Source: Mollicutes bacterium
Lineage (GTDB): Bacteria > Bacillota_I > Bacilli_A > Izemoplasmatales > Izemoplasmataceae
Assembly (NCBI GenBank): GCA_003551455.1
Contig: PUMR01000036.1
Coordinates: forward strand, 1-6,008
Direction of reading: 5' to 3'
Length of the DNA: 6,008 bases
The notes beneath the pieces were generated by a model. The model had not been told where the DNA came from. It did no database searches and saw only the letters and a program-made list of their open reading frames with translations. Below, piece by piece: positions 1 through 6,008 of this stretch. The stretch's first letter is position 1, and every line of letters begins with the position of its first letter. The position numbers and the translations under genes are program-made.

Positions 1-470
1 AGCGTCCGCATGTTGTGGAGGCGGTCGGCGAGTTTCACGATGATGACGCGGATGTCTTTGGCCATGGCGAGAAGCATCTTCTGGTAGTTCTTCGCTTGCG
101 CTTCGCGCTTCTCTTCGCCGGCGTTCTCGACGCCTTTGAACTTGTATTGGCCGAGTTTCGTGACGCCTTCGATGAGCAGGGCGGCCTCTTCGCCGAAGTC
201 GGCCTCGATCGATTCATAGGTCGCGTCCGTGTCCTCGATGCAATCATGCAAAAGACCCGCCACGAGCGTCGTGGGGTCGGTCCGGTATTCGGCGAGGATG
301 TGGGTCACGCTCACGGGATGGCTGATATAGTCCTCGCCGCTTTTGCGTGACTGCCCCTCATGGTGGGCCAGGGCGAAACGGTAGGCCTTCTCGATGCGCT
401 CGAGGGCCTCCTCGTCGCGCACATAAGAGCCGATCTGTTCCATGAGCTCTTCATAAGTGGGCGTCCGCAT
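1..470 (-). CDS. rel: RelA/SpoT-family (p)ppGpp synthetase/hydrolase, N-terminal part (truncated by window edge)
   Basis: This is the first 156 residues of a RelA/SpoT homologue, the enzyme that makes and/or degrades the alarmone (p)ppGpp in the cytoplasm. The visible part is the HD hydrolase domain. The metal-binding and catalytic signature residues are all present: H51 in SHPVSV, H75-D76 followed by E79-D80 in LLHDCIEDT, and D149 in KLADRLHNMRT. The RKSGEDY segment (42-48) also matches the family. Hydrolase activity is therefore expected. The synthetase, TGS and ACT/RRM domains would lie beyond the left edge, so whether the protein is bifunctional cannot be seen, although a lone long Rel is usual in Firmicutes. 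The start at 470 is fixed by an ideal Shine-Dalgarno 7 nt upstream. The gene follows apt by 48 nt, the same order as apt-relA in Bacillus. A hairpin in that gap may modulate its expression. Confidence 0.95.
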   Translation of the reverse strand, partial: MRTPTYEELMEQIGSYVRDEEALERIEKAYRFALAHHEGQSRKSGEDYISHPVSVTHILAEYRTDPTTLVAGLLHDCIEDTDATYESIEADFGEEAALLIEGVTKLGQYKFKGVENAGEEKREAQAKNYQKMLLAMAKDIRVIIVKLADRLHNMRT

Positions 471-477
471 GCTGACA

Positions 478-486
478 CACCTCCTT
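478..486 (-). promoter_or_regulatory. Ribosome binding site of rel
   Basis: The minus strand reads AAGGAGGTG, a full-length match to the anti-Shine-Dalgarno end of 16S rRNA, followed by 7 nt (TGTCAGC) and then ATG at 470. It fixes the rel start. It is the strongest ribosome binding site in the window, and it directly abuts the U-rich tail of the upstream hairpin. Confidence 0.9.
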
Positions 487-513
487 AACAAAATAGACGC
501 GTCAGCGTCTATT
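487..513 (-). terminator. Hairpin with U-rich tail between apt and rel (possible intrinsic terminator or attenuator)
   Basis: On the minus strand, 5 nt after the apt stop codon, AATAGACGC (513-505), a TGAC loop (504-501) and GCGTCTATT (500-492) form a perfect 9-bp stem. It is followed by TTGTT, so with the last stem bases the 3' side reads TATTTTGTT. The shape fits a Rho-independent terminator, but the stem base is A-U rich and the U-tract is interrupted by one G, so termination is probably partial. No obvious separate rel promoter lies between the hairpin and rel. Partial read-through, attenuation, or an mRNA end-protecting or processing role are therefore all possible. Confidence 0.5.
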
Positions 514-518
514 CCTCG

Positions 519-1031
519 TCAGTAGACCAGCAGACTGTGTATGGGGTAGTTGCGTATCCTGTGGCGGCCCTTGAGACTGGCGAGCTCGATGAGAAAACCG
601 ATGCCGACGACGTTGCCGCCGCTCTTCTCGACGAGCTTGATGGTGGCCTCGATCGTGCCGCCCGTGGCCAGGAGGTCGTCGATGATGACGACGCGCTGGC
701 CCGTCTTGATGTCGTCCTTGTGGATGGAGAGGGCGTTCTCACCGTATTCGAGGTCGTAAGTCTCGGTGTGGGTCTCCCGTGGCAGCTTGCCGGGTTTGCG
801 CACGGGGATGAAGCCCAGTCCGAGGAGCGTGGCCACCGGGGTGCCCATGATGAAACCTCTCGCGTCGGGACCGACGATGACATCGGCATCCCGTTCGAGG
901 GCATAGTCCGCGAGCTGCTTGGTGGCGTAGCGGAATGCCGGCCCGTCGGCGATGAGCGGTGTGATGTCCTTGAACATGATTCCTTCTTTGGGAAAGTCGG
1001 GAATCGTCTTGACATAGTCTTTGAGGTTCAT
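519..1031 (-). CDS. apt: Adenine phosphoribosyltransferase
   Basis: Apt converts adenine and PRPP to AMP and pyrophosphate in cytoplasmic purine salvage. The product is 170 residues, the usual length for bacterial Apt. It begins [20 protein letters not shown], the standard family N-terminus. It contains VGPDARGF (53-60), RKPGKLPRE (78-86) and the PRPP-binding signature [13 protein letters not shown] (114-126), with the paired Asp 118-119 and the ATGGT loop. The ATG at 1031 is preferred over an in-frame ATG at 1079. It gives the conserved N-terminus and has AAGGG 8 nt upstream, and the upstream ATG lies only about 8 nt from the predicted transcription start. A promoter at 1094-1102 gives a 5' leader of about 55 nt. 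The gene precedes rel, and both concern purine nucleotide balance. UGA is the stop codon. Confidence 0.97.
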   Translation of the reverse strand: MNLKDYVKTIPDFPKEGIMFKDITPLIADGPAFRYATKQLADYALERDADVIVGPDARGFIMGTPVATLLGLGFIPVRKPGKLPRETHTETYDLEYGENALSIHKDDIKTGQRVVIIDDLLATGGTIEATIKLVEKSGGNVVGIGFLIELASLKGRHRIRNYPIHSLLVY

Positions 1032-1039
1032 AGCATCAG

Positions 1040-1044
1040 CCCTT
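1040..1044 (-). promoter_or_regulatory. Ribosome binding site of apt
   Basis: AAGGG on the minus strand lies 8 nt before the ATG at 1031. It supports this start rather than the in-frame ATG at 1079, which is preceded only by a weak GAGA. Confidence 0.65.
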
Positions 1045-1093
1045 GTGAGAGTGGTATGTCGCTCGAAATGAGGCTTCATTCTCGGTCTTATAT

Positions 1094-1122
1094 ATTATAA
1101 CACGTACGGTGCGCGAGAGAAA
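1094..1122 (-). promoter_or_regulatory. Extended -10 promoter of apt(-rel)
   Basis: The minus strand carries a perfect TATAAT (1099-1094) preceded by TGT (1102-1100), giving TGTTATAAT, a consensus extended -10 element for the housekeeping sigma factor. At 17-nt spacing the -35 position (1122-1117) reads TTTCTC, which matches poorly. That is tolerated when the extended -10 is present. Transcription would begin near 1087, downstream of the argS stop codon (1148-1146), and would separate apt-rel from the parC-fic-argS unit. No terminator is visible after argS, so read-through is also possible. Confidence 0.65.
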
Positions 1123-1145
1123 CACCCAAGCGCAAATTGCCCCGT

Positions 1146-2783
1146 CTACATCTTTTCGGGAGCGTCCACACCGACGAGTCGAAGCGCATCGGCGATGACG
1201 ATGCGCACCGCCTCGAGCAACATCAGCCGTTCGCTCCGCTCGCGCTCGCAAGCGGAAAGCACCGTCACGGCGCCATAGAAACTGTGCAGGGATTGGGCGA
1301 GTTGGTGGATGTAGGCGGGAATCTTGTGGAAGTTGCGCTTGTTTGCGGCTTCCTGAATGAGACCGGGATAGGCGGCGAGCCGCTCGATGAGGTCGAAGGT
1401 CTTCTCGCCCTGGAGGGTCTTGAAATCGTCGAGGCCGAGATCATAGGCGAGGCCTTCGTTCTCGGCCTTGCGGAAGATGCTCATGATGCGGGCGTGGGCG
1501 TATTGGGCGTAATAGACCGGATTCTCGTTCGATTGTCTGATCGCCAAGTCGAGGTCGAGGTCCATGTGGGTGTTCAGGCTGTGCCGGGCGAAGAAATAGC
1601 GCACGGCGTCGGCCCCCACGGCGTCGGTGAGGTCGCGGAGGGTGATGGCCTTGCCGCTTCTTTTGGAGAGCTTCAGCTCTTTTCCGTCCTGGATGACGCG
1701 CACCATCTGCAAGATGTCGATTTCGAGCGCGCCCTTTTTTCCCGTGACCATCTCCACGCCCGCCTGCAGACGGGGGATGTAGCCGTGATGGTCGCCGCCG
1801 AGGATGTCGACGAGCTTGTCGTAGCCCCTTTCGAGCTTGTTCTTGTGGTAGGCGATGTCGGGGAGGAGGTAGGTGTAGGTGTCGTCGCTCTTCACGATGA
1901 CGCGGTCCTTCTCGTCGCCCTTCATTGTCGTCTTTAAAAAGAGGGCGCCGTCTTTCTCGTAGGTGAACCCTTTTTTCTTGAGCGTCGCGAGGGTCTTTTC
2001 CACTTCCCCCTTCTCATAGAGGGCACGCTCACTCGCGAAGACGTCGAAAGCGACCCGGAAAGCGGCGAGGTCTTCTTTCATGTCCCGCATCAAGTATTCG
2101 ACGCCGAACTTGCGGAAGTGCTCGCGCCCGTCCTCTTCGAGGAAACGGTCACCGTGTTCGGCCTTGATCGCGCGGGCGATCTCGATGATCTCTTTGCCGT
2201 GATAGCCGTCGGCGGGAATGGCGGCCTCGCGGCCGTGGAGTTCTGCGTATCTGGCCTCGATCGAGCGCGCCAAGGCCTCGATCTGGTTGCCGCCGTCGTT
2301 CACATAGAACTCGCGGGTCACCGCGTAGCCCGCCTTCTTCATGATGCGGGCGAGGCTGTCGCCGGCGGCCGCGCCCCGGGCATGGCCGACATGGAGGCTG
2401 CCGGTGGGATTCGCGCTGACGTATTCGATGTTGATGTGGATGCCCTTCTGCTCGCCTTTTCCGTAATCGGCGCCTTCTTCGAGGATGTTTCGCACGACGC
2501 CGAGGAGGACGGTCTTGTCGATGAAGAAGTTGATGAAACCCGGCGGTTTGACCTCGACGCTCTCGACGGTGTCGGTGGCGGGAATCTCCGCCACGATGCC
2601 CTCGGCGATCCTGAGCGGGTTCATCTTCAAGACGCGCGCGAGCGTCAAGGCGACATTCGTCGCATAGTCGCCGTGCGTCCTGTCGGCGGGCACTTCGATG
2701 TGGATGTCGTCGGTTTCGTGGTCGAAAGCTTTCGCCAAGGCTTCCTTGACGAGGTCTTTGAGCGTCTTTTCAACGGTTTCCAT
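1146..2783 (-). CDS. argS: Arginyl-tRNA synthetase (class I)
   Basis: ArgRS charges tRNA-Arg with arginine using ATP, in the cytoplasm. The protein is complete at 545 residues, within the normal range. Residues 1-90 form the ArgRS N-terminal (Add1) domain, with HGDYATNVAL (37-46) and PPGFINFFI (80-88). The Rossmann catalytic domain follows: YVSANPTGSLHVGHARG (121-137) contains the HIGH-type signature HVGH, then FYVNDGGNQI (159-168), LPDIAYHKNKLERG (307-320) and LGGDHHGYIPRLQ (328-340). KLSKRSG (371-377) is the KMSKS-type loop. From about 420 comes the DALR anticodon-binding helical domain, beginning NPVYYAQYAHAR and ending in the typical LVGVDAPEKM. The ATG at 2783 has AGGTGA 6 nt upstream and lies 14 nt after the stop codon of the Fic-family gene. 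That spacing suggests cotranscription with fic and parC. Nothing in the sequence is unusual for the family. Confidence 0.98.
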   Translation of the reverse strand: METVEKTLKDLVKEALAKAFDHETDDIHIEVPADRTHGDYATNVALTLARVLKMNPLRIAEGIVAEIPATDTVESVEVKPPGFINFFIDKTVLLGVVRNILEEGADYGKGEQKGIHINIEYVSANPTGSLHVGHARGAAAGDSLARIMKKAGYAVTREFYVNDGGNQIEALARSIEARYAELHGREAAIPADGYHGKEIIEIARAIKAEHGDRFLEEDGREHFRKFGVEYLMRDMKEDLAAFRVAFDVFASERALYEKGEVEKTLATLKKKGFTYEKDGALFLKTTMKGDEKDRVIVKSDDTYTYLLPDIAYHKNKLERGYDKLVDILGGDHHGYIPRLQAGVEMVTGKKGALEIDILQMVRVIQDGKELKLSKRSGKAITLRDLTDAVGADAVRYFFARHSLNTHMDLDLDLAIRQSNENPVYYAQYAHARIMSIFRKAENEGLAYDLGLDDFKTLQGEKTFDLIERLAAYPGLIQEAANKRNFHKIPAYIHQLAQSLHSFYGAVTVLSACERERSERLMLLEAVRIVIADALRLVGVDAPEKM

Positions 2784-2789
2784 GGGGTC

Positions 2790-2795
2790 TCACCT
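2790..2795 (-). promoter_or_regulatory. Ribosome binding site of argS
   Basis: AGGTGA on the minus strand lies 6 nt before the argS ATG. It sits wholly within the 14-nt gap after the fic stop codon (TAG, 2800-2798), as expected for an internal cistron of an operon. Confidence 0.75.
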
Positions 2796-2797
2796 GT

Positions 2798-3868
2798 CTA
2801 TAGTTTGAGATTGAGTTGTTCGTGGATGGTCTTCTTCTTGTTCGGGTAGAGTTTCATCCATTTGGCGCTCCGCCCTTTTCCCAAGGGACGGATCCTTTTC
2901 TCGTCGCGGAGTCTCCGGAGCGTCCTGTCGATGGTGGAATCGCTCACGGTGGGATGGGCCTCGCGGATGTCGGCCTTCGTGAAGACCTCCTCGAGGCGGT
3001 TGATGGTGTTCTCGATGTAGTCGGACTTGTTCATCTGTTGGTCGAAGGTGTAGTTGCGTAAAAGTTCGTGTACGTCCTTGTAGGCCTCCAAGGCGATGTC
3101 GAGGAAGAAACGGTGGAGACCGATGGTGTCGGAAAGACCCTCGTTCCAGTTGTGGGAGGCCTCTTTGACGAGTTTTTGGAAGGTCTCGCGGCGTTTTTGG
3201 AGCTTCTCGAAAAAGCCCGAGAGATGGAAACACGCATACCCGCTCCGGAGCAAGAGCACATAGAGGCTCATGAGACCGATCAATTCGTTGCCCGTGCGGA
3301 AGGGGCGGAGATTGACGAAGTCGACATAGAAGTTCGTGGCGATGAACCCTTCTTCGAAAAGGTCGCGCGCTTTCGTCTCCTTGTAGCTCTTGACGAGGTT
3401 CTCCAACGCTTCGCGTTTGGTCTTTTGGCCCGTGGAGAGGAGACTCACGGGCGCCGAGGGTTTCTTGTCGCTCTCGGCGTAGCGGAGTCGGGCGGGATGT
3501 TCGACGCCCTTGTAGAGGAACTGCAGGAGGTCGAAAAGCTCCCGGCTCATGAGTTCGAAGGTCTCGGTCTCTTCGTGCATCTTCACGAAGGCCTCGAGGA
3601 TGTGTTTCAAGAGTTTTTCGTCCTTCGTCTTCGCCGCGAGGTTCTTGGCGAGCAGCCGTTTGGTGCGCTTTTCGGAGACCTTCGCGTCGACGAGCAGGCC
3701 GAGATGATAGGCGTCTGCCTCGATGGTGCGGCGCACGAGCGTGGAAAAATCACGCTCGGTGATCTCGGTCATCTCGTGGTTCTTGCCGATGAACCGGTAG
3801 AGTTCGAGATAGCGGCGCACGATGTCGTTGGGGATCTTGGCGGCGTCGATATTCTTCAGACAATACAT
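2798..3868 (-). CDS. Fic-family protein with degenerate active site and C-terminal winged helix
   Basis: This is a 356-residue protein with the layout of a class II Fic protein. Fic enzymes normally transfer AMP or related groups from nucleotides to hydroxyl side chains. An N-terminal helical region contains RRTIEAD (46-52), which aligns by eye with the inhibitory-helix motif SSxIEGN and keeps the Glu. The Fic core comes at about 110-275. The expected HPFxxGNGRxxR motif reads RPFRTGNELIGL (188-199): the Pro-Phe and Gly-Asn remain, but the catalytic His is Arg, the next Gly is Glu, and both Arg are Leu. The following YVLLLRSGY helix is typical Fic. Residues about 283-341 look like a winged helix (FTKADI, a recognition-like helix near 310-323, then a wing), a common C-terminal addition. 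AMPylation activity is doubtful, so a binding or regulatory role is more likely. The frame is intact. Gaps of 14 nt on each side place it in an operon between parC and argS. The start at 3868 is supported by GAGGTG 5 nt upstream. Fold assignment is fairly sure, but the function is unknown. Confidence 0.85.
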   Translation of the reverse strand: MYCLKNIDAAKIPNDIVRRYLELYRFIGKNHEMTEITERDFSTLVRRTIEADAYHLGLLVDAKVSEKRTKRLLAKNLAAKTKDEKLLKHILEAFVKMHEETETFELMSRELFDLLQFLYKGVEHPARLRYAESDKKPSAPVSLLSTGQKTKREALENLVKSYKETKARDLFEEGFIATNFYVDFVNLRPFRTGNELIGLMSLYVLLLRSGYACFHLSGFFEKLQKRRETFQKLVKEASHNWNEGLSDTIGLHRFFLDIALEAYKDVHELLRNYTFDQQMNKSDYIENTINRLEEVFTKADIREAHPTVSDSTIDRTLRRLRDEKRIRPLGKGRSAKWMKLYPNKKKTIHEQLNLKL

Positions 3869-3873
3869 CTTGA

Positions 3874-3879
3874 CACCTC
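3874..3879 (-). promoter_or_regulatory. Ribosome binding site of the Fic-family gene
   Basis: GAGGTG on the minus strand lies 5 nt before the ATG at 3868, inside the 14-nt gap after the parC TGA (3885-3883). It supports this start and indicates translation from a parC-containing transcript. Confidence 0.75.
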
Positions 3880-3882
3880 GAT

Positions 3883-6008
3883 TCAGTCGTCAAAGAGGGT
3901 TTGTTGTTCTTTGGTCTCGTAGGGGAGCTGTTCGAAGTTGGAAAGGGGAGGGACGACCTCTTCCTCTTCCAACTCGACGGTCTCGATGCTCATCGCGAGC
4001 GGTGAACCGTCCTTCGTCTTCACGAACTTCTTGCCGGCCTCCGAGGTCTGGGTCTTCACACTGAAGGCCGAGATCTCGACATTCTTCTTGTCGGTGGCGA
4101 TGAGGATCTTGGCCCGCTTCTTGTATTGGGCGGCATCCATCAAGGCGAGGTCGCGGACGAGATAGGGCTGCGATTTGACCTGTTTGAAGAGTCGCTCGCC
4201 CCGGAGAGCGCGGCGCTTGCGGGTGATGGAATCGAGTTCGACCCGCTTGATGGTGCCCCGCGAGGTCAAGACCAGCAAGTCGTGATAATCGGCCAGGGGG
4301 ATGCTCGCGGCGAGGCTCTCCCCCTCTTTTTGGTCCATCGCTTTGACCCCTTTGGCGTTGGTGCCCGTGACGGGAATCTCCCGCAGATGGTAGCGGAGCG
4401 CCCGGGCGTTCTCGCTCACGGTGACGACCTCGCGGTCGAGGTCGGGGGTGTGGGCGATATGGCGGACGGCGTCCCCTTCATTGAGTGAGAGAGCGCGGAA
4501 GGCCTTGTTCGCGCGCATGACGTCGAAATCCTGGATGTCTGTCACTTTCACGAGGTTCTCCTTCGTGGTGAAAAGGAGATAGCCCGCGTTCTCGTTGAAC
4601 TCGCTCACGGCCTCGACGTGGATGATGCGCTCGTCGTCGGCGATGGGGACGATGTGGTTCACATGGGTGCCGAGGTCCTTCCACCGGCAGGTGGGGACCT
4701 TGAAAACGGGGATGTAGACATAATGGCCCTTGTCGGTGAAAAGGAGCAGGGTGTCGAGGTTCTCGACCTCTTTGACGAAGAGGAAGGCGTCTTTTTCTTT
4801 GAGTTCCGCCTCTTCGGTGGCCTTGTAGCTCCGGAGGGAAGAATGCCGGATGTAGCCCTCGCGGGTGATGCCGACGGCGACCCGTTCGCTCTCGACGAGC
4901 TCCTCTTCGGCCACGGTGATCTTCTCGATCTCTTGTTCGATCTTCGTGAGGCGTTTCGCTTTCACCTTCTTCAAGAGGTCGCGGAGTTCTTGCTTGATGA
5001 CCTTCTCGAGCACCTTCTCGTTTTGCAGGATCTCGTTCAAGTGGCCGATCCTTTCGCCGAGTTCCGTCTTCTCGTTCTTCAAAGCGGCGAGATCCGTGCT
5101 CGAGAGCCTATAGAGCTGCAACGAGAGGATGGCATCGGTCTGTTCCTCGGTGAAGCCGAAGCTTTTCTGCAGACGCGTCTTGGCGTCTTTTCGGTCTTTG
5201 GAGGCGCGGATCAGGGCGATGACCTCGTCGAGCACATCGACCATCTTGATGATCCCTTCGACGATGTGGAGGCGCTTCTCCGCTTTGCGGAGGTCGAAGT
5301 TCGAACGGTTCGTGACGACTTCCTTCTGGTGATAGATGTAGGAATCGAGGATGGCGAGGATGTGCATGGTCTCGGGGCGCTTGTTGTTGATGGCGACCAT
5401 GTTGTAGGAGAAGGACTTCGTCAGGTCGGTCTTCTTGTGGAGGAAGTTGAGGATGGCTTCGGGGTCGAAGCTGTCCTTGACCTCGATGACGATGCGGAGG
5501 CCTTCCTTGTTCGATTCGTCGCGGACCTCCTTGATGCCGTCGACCTTCTTCTTCAGCCGGATCTCGTCGATGCGGCGGACGAGGAGGGCCTTGTTGACAT
5601 CGTAGGGGATCTCGGAGACGATGATCTTTTGGCCTTCGATTCCGACCTTCGACTTGATGATGATGCGGCCTCTGCCGGTCTCGAAGGCCTGTCTTATGCC
5701 TTCTTCGCCCTGTACGATGGCCCCCGTGGGGAAATCGGGGCCCTTGATGATCTTCAAGATGTCGTCCGTGGTGCACTTGGGCGCATCGATCCGCTTGATG
5801 ACACCCTTGACGACCTCTTCGAGGTTGTGGGGGGGGATTTCCGTCGCATAGCCGGCGCTGATGCCGGTGGCGCCGTTCACGAGGACGTTCGGGAAGCGTG
5901 AGGGGAGCACGACGGGCTCGTATTCCTCGTCGTCGAAATTGGGCACGAAATCGACGGTGCGCTTGTCGATGTCTTGCAACATGAAACTCGCCTCGCGGGA
6001 GAGGCGGG
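3883..6008 (-). CDS. parC: DNA topoisomerase IV subunit A, N-terminus cut off by window edge
   Basis: ParC is the DNA-cleaving subunit of topoisomerase IV, which with ParE decatenates daughter chromosomes. The frame stays open to the right edge, giving 707 visible residues. By comparison with ParC/GyrA proteins, about 130-140 N-terminal residues are missing, including the catalytic Tyr and the quinolone-resistance region. Numbering from the Met codon at 5982, the breakage-reunion core shows FVPNFDD (12-18), LPSRFPNVLVNGATGISAGY (26-45), IPPHNL, GPDFPTG (81-87) and the SEIPYDVNK strand (123-131). Coiled-coil arms and the C-gate follow at about 220-360. The C-terminal beta-pinwheel spans about 365-670. 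No GyrA box (QRRGGKG type) is seen there, which favours ParC over GyrA. An acidic stretch (669-676) precedes the end QQTLFDD. The stop is UGA, 14 nt before the Fic gene. parE would be expected further right, but this cannot be seen. Confidence 0.93.
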   Translation of the reverse strand, partial: RLSREASFMLQDIDKRTVDFVPNFDDEEYEPVVLPSRFPNVLVNGATGISAGYATEIPPHNLEEVVKGVIKRIDAPKCTTDDILKIIKGPDFPTGAIVQGEEGIRQAFETGRGRIIIKSKVGIEGQKIIVSEIPYDVNKALLVRRIDEIRLKKKVDGIKEVRDESNKEGLRIVIEVKDSFDPEAILNFLHKKTDLTKSFSYNMVAINNKRPETMHILAILDSYIYHQKEVVTNRSNFDLRKAEKRLHIVEGIIKMVDVLDEVIALIRASKDRKDAKTRLQKSFGFTEEQTDAILSLQLYRLSSTDLAALKNEKTELGERIGHLNEILQNEKVLEKVIKQELRDLLKKVKAKRLTKIEQEIEKITVAEEELVESERVAVGITREGYIRHSSLRSYKATEEAELKEKDAFLFVKEVENLDTLLLFTDKGHYVYIPVFKVPTCRWKDLGTHVNHIVPIADDERIIHVEAVSEFNENAGYLLFTTKENLVKVTDIQDFDVMRANKAFRALSLNEGDAVRHIAHTPDLDREVVTVSENARALRYHLREIPVTGTNAKGVKAMDQKEGESLAASIPLADYHDLLVLTSRGTIKRVELDSITRKRRALRGERLFKQVKSQPYLVRDLALMDAAQYKKRAKILIATDKKNVEISAFSVKTQTSEAGKKFVKTKDGSPLAMSIETVELEEEEVVPPLSNFEQLPYETKEQQTLFDD

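Noticed and set aside
2..471. 11-base direct repeat GCGTCCGCATG at 2-12 and 461-471
   Set aside because: Both copies encode Met-Arg-Thr within rel (NMRT and the initial MRT). It is a coding coincidence, with no further similarity around it.
1032..1079. 16-residue N-terminal extension of Apt from the ATG at 1079
   Set aside because: The extension is absent from the family, its ATG has a weak ribosome binding site, and it lies about 8 nt from the predicted transcription start. The ATG at 1031 fits better.
1062..1084. Small inverted repeat in the apt leader (AATGA ... TCATT)
   Set aside because: Only five pairs plus one wobble with a 4-nt loop. It is too weak to call a regulatory structure.
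1103..1145. Possible terminator after argS
   Set aside because: Only a 4-bp GCGC pairing with a long loop is visible, and no U-tract follows.
1137..1937. Plus-strand open frames of 266 codons (and 243 codons at 2118-2849) opposite argS
   Set aside because: They are shadows of argS codon usage with Val/Asp/Gly-rich composition and no recognisable domain.
3068..3922. Plus-strand open frame of 284 codons opposite the Fic-family gene
   Set aside because: It is antisense to a gene with recognisable domains, has an acidic low-complexity composition and shows no recognisable motif.
4618..5901. Plus-strand open frame of 427 codons opposite parC
   Set aside because: It lies entirely antisense to a well-supported parC. 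The product is a low-complexity run of Asp, Glu, Leu and Val, as expected from reading the complement of G/C-rich codons, and I recognise no family in it.

Overview
All five recognisable genes lie on the minus strand, so the window reads right to left: parC (5' end off the right edge), a Fic-family gene, argS, apt, and the start of a RelA/SpoT-type gene that runs off the left edge. Together they fill almost the whole window. The only non-coding stretches are a 114-nt gap between argS and apt, a 48-nt gap between apt and rel, and two 14-nt gaps within the parC-fic-argS group.

The organism looks like a bacterium of the Firmicutes/Bacillota (or an Erysipelotrichia/Mollicutes-related lineage that uses the standard code). 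The evidence is strong AGGAGG-type Shine-Dalgarno sites, a Gram-positive-style ParC, and the apt-rel gene order known from Bacillus. UGA ends both parC and apt while tryptophans are read from TGG, which argues against the Mycoplasma code. Third codon positions are G/C-heavy, and this creates long, meaningless open frames on the plus strand. I cannot name a genus.

Region by region: 3883-6008 holds topoisomerase IV subunit A, lacking roughly its first 130-140 residues. Region 2798-3868 is a Fic-fold protein with a C-terminal winged helix. Its core motif has lost the catalytic histidine and the ATP-binding glycine/arginines, so it is probably a pseudoenzyme. Region 1146-2783 is a complete arginyl-tRNA synthetase. 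These three genes are spaced like one operon. A clear extended -10 promoter at about 1094-1102 then starts a second unit with apt (adenine salvage) and rel ((p)ppGpp metabolism). A perfect 9-bp hairpin with a U-rich tail sits between apt and the rel ribosome binding site.

The window is mainly housekeeping: DNA topology, tRNA charging, purine salvage and stringent response. The element that deserves attention is the degenerate Fic protein inserted directly downstream of parC, because known FicT toxins AMPylate the ATPase partner subunits GyrB and ParE. Second is the possible RNA switch between apt and rel.
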